Shown here: one piece after another, positions 60,505 to 64,000 of the stretch
How positions within the stretch are numbered: position 1 is the first letter of the stretch
How the letters are laid out: each line of letters begins with the position of its first letter
NCBI GenBank assembly: GCA_902526045.1
Contig: CABZJI010000001.1
Location: 331,900-395,899, forward strand
DNA length: 64,000 bases
Origin: an uncultured SAR86 cluster bacterium
GTDB lineage: Bacteria; Pseudomonadota; Gammaproteobacteria; Magnimaribacterales; AG-339-G14
Direction of reading: 5' to 3'
Notes under the pieces: model-generated
What the model was told of the DNA's origin: nothing
Databases searched by the model: none
Seen by the model: the letters and a program-made list of their open reading frames with translations, nothing else
Program-made: the position numbers and the translations under genes

Positions 60505-61767
60505 TTGTTAAATTTTTCCAAAAGTCTTTTTCTGTCTGATTCATAGATTTTGCCACCAAAATAATAACAGGGTATAGCTAATCCAGCGATTAAAGAAAAA
60601 GTAACTAACATTATTGTATAAGGTTCTATCACATCAAATGATCTTAAAATATCAGTGAAAATTCCACCCCCTAAAGATCCAAAAGTAAGACCTATTAGGT
60701 TAAGACATAATATATAAAATGCTACTACAGTAGCTCTTATTTTAGGAGGAACAAGCTCCTGAACAGTTGAAAAGGTTGGACCGTAAAAACATCCAAGTTG
60801 GAAATAACCGATAACAACTCCCAGCCAAAAAATAAAAGTATTCGGCTCTACAAATCTATAAATAATTCCAAGAGGCAATAGCAAAAGTGTTAGCCAAAAA
60901 AGAAACATAGGACGCCCTTGATTGAAAGTTCTTAACCACCAGTCACTCATCAAACCACCAAATAAGTTTCCAGCAAGACCTGCAACTACACCAATGATTC
61001 CTGTTAGTTGAGCAATTTCTGATCTCTCGAAACCTCTTTCTTGGGCGTACCAAAGTTGTTCAAAAACTGCCGCTCCAAGCGCCACATGATAAAGAACTCC
61101 TCCAGCAATAGTTAAGATTAATGCGTTCGAAGAGGTCAAGGCTTGCCTTAAAGTAGAAACTATTTCTAAAAATGAGAGGTTAACCTCATCTGGATTATCG
61201 ATAAGGTGTTTTCTAGGACGATCTTTAAAGAAAAATGCGACGATCCCCAAAACTGCTCCGATACCCCCCCAAAATGTAAAAACAATTTCTCCATCCCAGG
61301 GGTTCACCAAGAAAACCTACTATAAGAAGGCTTATGCCAACTCCGATAGGAACACCCATGTAGTAGACTCCAGCAGCAAAACCCATCCTATTTGCTGGAA
61401 AGCTATCTGAAAGCATCGACATAGATGTCGGCGTTAAGATTGATTCTCCAACTCCAATAAAGGCTCTAGGAATGGCCATGCTGATAAATCCTTTGGCAGC
61501 CCCTGTGAGCGCAGTAAAAACACTCCATAGTAGAACTCCAAAACCAATTAATCTTGGTCTGTTGTACTTATCTGCCAGCGTTCCCATGAACAATCCCATG
61601 ATCGAGTAAAAAAAGACAAAAGCTAATCCAGTCAAAATACCGTACTGCCAATCAGTTAAGCCAAGGTCAGGAACTATAAAATTTGCAAAACTTGCAATCA
61701 GTTGACGGTCTACAAAATTTAAAAGATTCAGAAGCGTCAAAAAGAAAAGTAACCTATATGGATTCAT
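60501..61767 (-). pseudogene. MFS transporter, frameshifted at a seven-G run
   Basis: Two ORFs in different frames form one transporter of about 420 residues. The N-terminal part (start 61767) has six helices and the MFS loop GTLADKYNRPR near residue 62; it loses frame after WRNCFYILGG. The C-terminal part continues as IGAVLGIVAFFF down to 60501. The break falls in a run of seven G (minus strand; C at 61264-61270). Removing one G restores WRNCFYILGGIGAVLG without a stop. It may be an artefact of the sequence, slippage-controlled expression, or a real pseudogene. It precedes the hydroxy-acid oxidase on the same strand with 4 bp overlap; a Spns/hydroxy-acid style MFS permease is plausible. Confidence 0.8.
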
Positions 61768-61831
61768 ATTCCCCCAGTTGAATTATTTATCAGTTCATGG
61801 AATATAATCATTATCCAGAAAAATAATTTTT

Positions 61832-62428
61832 ATGATAGTAGTAGGTTTAACAGGAGGAATTGGATCAGGAAAATCAGCCGTCACAAAGATCTTTGAAGGC
61901 TTGGGCGTTAAAGTTGTGGATGCAGATGTTGCTTCAAGGCAGCCGGTGATGAAAGGAGAACCAGCATTAAAAAAAATTGCTGAAAAATTTGGAGCTAATA
62001 TTCTTACTTCTGAGGGAGAATTAGATCGAAGAAAGCTTAGAGAGATAATTTTCAATGACAATTCTGCAAAAGACTGGTTAGAAAATCTTCTTCATCCGCT
62101 TATTCATCAAATACTCATTGATGATTTGACTAGTGCAAGTTCTAGTTATGCAATCTTAGTATCTCCTTTATTGTTTGAAACAAATCAAAAAGACTTATGC
62201 TCTAAAACAATAGTTATCGATACAAGCGAGGATAGACAAATTGACAGAACTTCTAAAAGGGACAATGTTGAAGTTAGTCAGGTTAAATCAATTATTGACT
62301 CTCAGTTGGATAGAAAAAGCAGGAATGAACTCGCAGATATCATTATTTTAAATGATGGATCTTTACAGGAATTAGAAGAGAAAGTTAAAAAAATTCATAA
62401 AGGCTTGGAAAAAGAAATAAATAAATGA
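61832..62428 (+). CDS. coaE: Dephospho-CoA kinase
   Basis: Final enzyme of coenzyme A synthesis, phosphorylating the 3'-OH of dephospho-CoA. The 198 residues begin with the P-loop VGLTGGIGSGKSAV (about residues 3-16); the lid-type segment DADVASRQPV and VSPLLFETN are typical. A TATAAT lies at 61803-61808, 23 bases before the ATG. It overlaps yacG by 4 bp (ATGA) downstream. coaE-yacG neighbours are conserved in Gammaproteobacteria. Confidence 0.95.
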   Translation: MIVVGLTGGIGSGKSAVTKIFEGLGVKVVDADVASRQPVMKGEPALKKIAEKFGANILTSEGELDRRKLREIIFNDNSAKDWLENLLHPLIHQILIDDLTSASSSYAILVSPLLFETNQKDLCSKTIVIDTSEDRQIDRTSKRDNVEVSQVKSIIDSQLDRKSRNELADIIILNDGSLQELEEKVKKIHKGLEKEINK

Positions 62429-62598
62429 AGAAAAAATGCCCTCGATGCAGGAAAATGTATTCTGTTGATAAAGATTCAAACCACAGACCATTTTGCAGCG
62501 ATAAATGTCAGGCTATAGACTTAGGAGATTGGTTCTTTGAAAAACACAAGATCTCTAGACCAATTATAGATGAAGATGATCTATTTATTGACCCATAA
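62425..62598 (+). CDS. yacG: DNA gyrase inhibitor YacG (zinc-binding)
   Basis: Small protein of 57 residues, MKKKCPRCRK at the start. Four cysteines (Cys5, Cys8, Cys24, Cys28) form the zinc site, CPRC...CSDKC, and CSDKCQAIDLGDWF is the YacG signature. E. coli YacG binds GyrB and inhibits gyrase. The ATG overlaps the coaE stop. The 3' end overlaps the convergent ThiE-like gene by 14 bp. Confidence 0.9.
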   Translation: MKKKCPRCRKMYSVDKDSNHRPFCSDKCQAIDLGDWFFEKHKISRPIIDEDDLFIDP

Positions 62599-63136
62599 AG
62601 GAGGAAATTCCTGCTATTCCATCAGCAGAATATTTTTTTGCTTCGTCTAAGTCAGAAATTCTCATTCCTCCAAGAGCATAAGTCTTTATTTTGGTCAGAG
62701 ATCTTAATTCCTTAAATTTTTTCCATCCCAGAGAAGAAGCTTTCTGATGACTTTTTGTTTTTTTGATTGGTGAGATAAAAACATAATCTAACTTTAGTTG
62801 ATTTGCTTTATTGATCTCATCCTTGTTATGACAAGATGCACCTAAATAACTTTGAGAATTTTCTAAGTTCTTTAAATTCATGAGATCCGCTGAATTGTAA
62901 TGAATACCGTCAAACCGTTCGGAGATATCTAAGTGTCTGGAACTCAGAATTAGTTTGGCTTGATATTTATTTTTAATTGATAAAAATGTATTTAAATTTT
63001 TGTTGAGCTCCAAGTTATCCAAACATCTCAGTAAAAGCAACTCTTTTTTAATTTTGATTGATTCCAATAGATCTAAGTAATTCTCAGGAATTACTTGAGG
63101 GGTGATAAAAAAATAATCAGGACCTATAGTCTGCAT
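62585..63136 (-). CDS. Stand-alone MutT C-terminal, ThiE/TenI-like domain protein
   Basis: Protein of 183 residues resembling the thiamine-phosphate-synthase-like C-terminal half of the MutT/ThiE fusion that Pseudomonas-type genomes carry between argJ and yacG. Matching segments are GIHYNSADLM, YLGASCHNKDE, DYVFISPIKKTKSH followed by LGWKKF, YALGGM and DGIAGISSF. The Nudix domain (GX5EX7REUXEEXGU) is completely absent, and the start at 63136 leaves no room for it, because argJ ends at 63117. A true ThiE is less likely: its pyrimidine-binding HLGQED-type motif is not seen. The product is either a TenI-like protein or a remnant with its own role. Confidence 0.75.
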   Translation of the reverse strand: MQTIGPDYFFITPQVIPENYLDLLESIKIKKELLLLRCLDNLELNKNLNTFLSIKNKYQAKLILSSRHLDISERFDGIHYNSADLMNLKNLENSQSYLGASCHNKDEINKANQLKLDYVFISPIKKTKSHQKASSLGWKKFKELRSLTKIKTYALGGMRISDLDEAKKYSADGIAGISSFMGQ

Positions 63137-64000
63137 TCATGCTTACATAATCTTTAGATAAATCCGATGTAAGGATTTTGCTTATCTTATCGCTATCACC
63201 CAACTTAATGTTTATGTCTATTTTTCTTTTTTTAAATTCTTTTAATCCTATTTTTTCTGAATAATTTGGATTAAGCTTTCCATTTTTGTAGACCTGGACC
63301 TTTCCAAGCTTTAGATTAAATTTCATCTCGTCAAAGATAATATCGGTATTTCCAACTGCCATTAAAATTCTCCCCCAATTTGGATCTCCTCCGAAAGCAG
63401 CTGTTTTTACCAACAAAGAATTAGCAATATTTTTAGCAATTGTTTTGCACATATTTTCAGTCTTGAGTCCTTTAACAGTTATAGATATTAGCTTTGTTGC
63501 TCCTTCAGCATCGAGTACTATTTTTTCCGCCAAGGAATAAAAAATCTCTTGAATAGTCTTTACAATCTTTCTTTCATTGTTTTTTGATAATGAAACTAGT
63601 GATGATCCAGTAGCAACAAGCAAAGATGAGTCATTCGTTGATTGATCTCCGTCAATAGTAATTGAATTAAAAGAACCTTCGCAGGCAAGTTTGTGGATAC
63701 TCTCTAACTTCAATTTACCTATCTTTAGGTCAGTAAATACAAAGGATAGCATTGTCGCCATGTTAGGTTCGATCATTGCTGAACCTTTAGCGATGCCAAT
63801 GAAATTTATAGGTTCGCCTTTTATATTGATACTCTTTTTTATTATTTTTTCTTTTTTATCAGTTGTCATTATTGAGGTAGCAAAATTTTTCCAACTACTT
63901 TTACCAAGACTTTCATAGGCAAGAGAAAAAGATTTTCCATATTTCTGAAGATCTAGTCTTTCTCCAATCACCCCGGTTGAGAAAGGCAGAATATTTATAT
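63117..64000 (-). CDS. argJ: Glutamate N-acetyltransferase / amino-acid N-acetyltransferase, 5'-partial
   Basis: ArgJ recycles the acetyl group between N-acetylornithine and glutamate in arginine synthesis. The reading frame stays open to the window edge with ILPFSTGVIGE, so the start is beyond 64000; about 295 C-terminal residues are visible of a usual 400 or so. The autocleavage site AT-ML (PNMATMLSF), where the Thr becomes the nucleophile, is present, with the DGDQSTNDS and DPNWGRI motifs. It overlaps the ThiE-like gene by 20 bp. The argD-type gene is at 12.6 kb. Confidence 0.94.
   Translation of the reverse strand, partial: INILPFSTGVIGERLDLQKYGKSFSLAYESLGKSSWKNFATSIMTTDKKEKIIKKSINIKGEPINFIGIAKGSAMIEPNMATMLSFVFTDLKIGKLKLESIHKLACEGSFNSITIDGDQSTNDSSLLVATGSSLVSLSKNNERKIVKTIQEIFYSLAEKIVLDAEGATKLISITVKGLKTENMCKTIAKNIANSLLVKTAAFGGDPNWGRILMAVGNTDIIFDEMKFNLKLGKVQVYKNGKLNPNYSEKIGLKEFKKRKIDINIKLGDSDKISKILTSDLSKDYVSMNADYRS

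Noticed and set aside
62585..63136. A conventional thiamine-phosphate synthase (thiE)
   Set aside because: Context and segments fit the MutT C-terminal domain better, and the HLGQED-like motif is absent. Kept as an alternative in the feature entry.

Overview
The window is a gap-free stretch of an AT-rich bacterial chromosome with short or overlapping gene junctions. No gene-free stretch exceeds 300 bases. Several gene orders are typical of Gammaproteobacteria: coaD-mutM-tolC-thiC-parE-parC, proA-nadD-rsfS-mrdA-mrdB-mltB-dacA, a dsbD remnant-aroQ-accB-accC, bamD-rluD, trxA-rho and argJ-(MutT C-terminal domain)-yacG-coaE. Compact spacing, low GC, trimmed versions of conserved operons, a carotenoid-cleavage oxygenase and DUF5916 outer-membrane proteins suggest a streamlined marine gammaproteobacterium, most like the SAR86 group. 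That taxonomic call is an inference from content and style, not from a marker tree.

Layout. 1-3965: late heme operon (hemB partial, hemE, hemH, hemF, hemG). 3996-12571: coaD, mutM, tolC, thiC, parE, parC. 12568-20475: argD-type aminotransferase, a DUF2244 protein, acyl-CoA dehydrogenase, hotdog thioesterase, PPi-type phosphofructokinase, mpl, carotenoid oxygenase and a DedA protein. 20520-28601: proA, nadD, rsfS and a wall-elongation block (PBP2, RodA, MltB, DacA) ending in a D-amino-acid transaminase. 28592-35095 (minus strand): holA, lptE, leuS, accC, accB, aroQ and a DsbD N-terminal-domain protein. 35094-40068: two-ATPase ABC protein, ilvD, trxA, rho. 40069-46360: rsmD, flavin reductase, a DUF4399 protein and two tandem DUF5916 outer-membrane proteins. 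46357-51648: small zinc-ribbon-like protein, bamD, rluD, ilvB-ilvH-ilvC. 51629-55760: a tightly coupled three-gene envelope module (GT39 transferase, PAP2-flippase fusion, GT2 polyprenyl-phosphate glycosyltransferase). 55813-61767: tRNA-Ile, thioredoxin-like protein, crotonase, tRNA-Ala, N-acyl-D-amino-acid deacylase, FMN 2-hydroxyacid oxidase and a frameshifted MFS transporter. 61832-64000: coaE, yacG, a stand-alone MutT C-terminal ThiE-like domain and argJ (partial).

Most of the window is housekeeping: heme, branched-chain amino acids, fatty-acid initiation, cell-wall elongation, LPS and outer-membrane assembly. The parts that look least described are (i) the GT39 / PAP2-flippase / GT2 module, which has every activity needed to make, flip, use and recycle a polyprenyl-phosphate sugar; (ii) the tandem DUF5916 barrels next to a DUF4399 protein; and (iii) several conserved proteins cut down to one domain (DsbD alpha domain, MutT C-terminal domain, short HemF). 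Two tRNA genes usually found inside rRNA operons stand apart here, with protein genes between them and no rRNA in sight.
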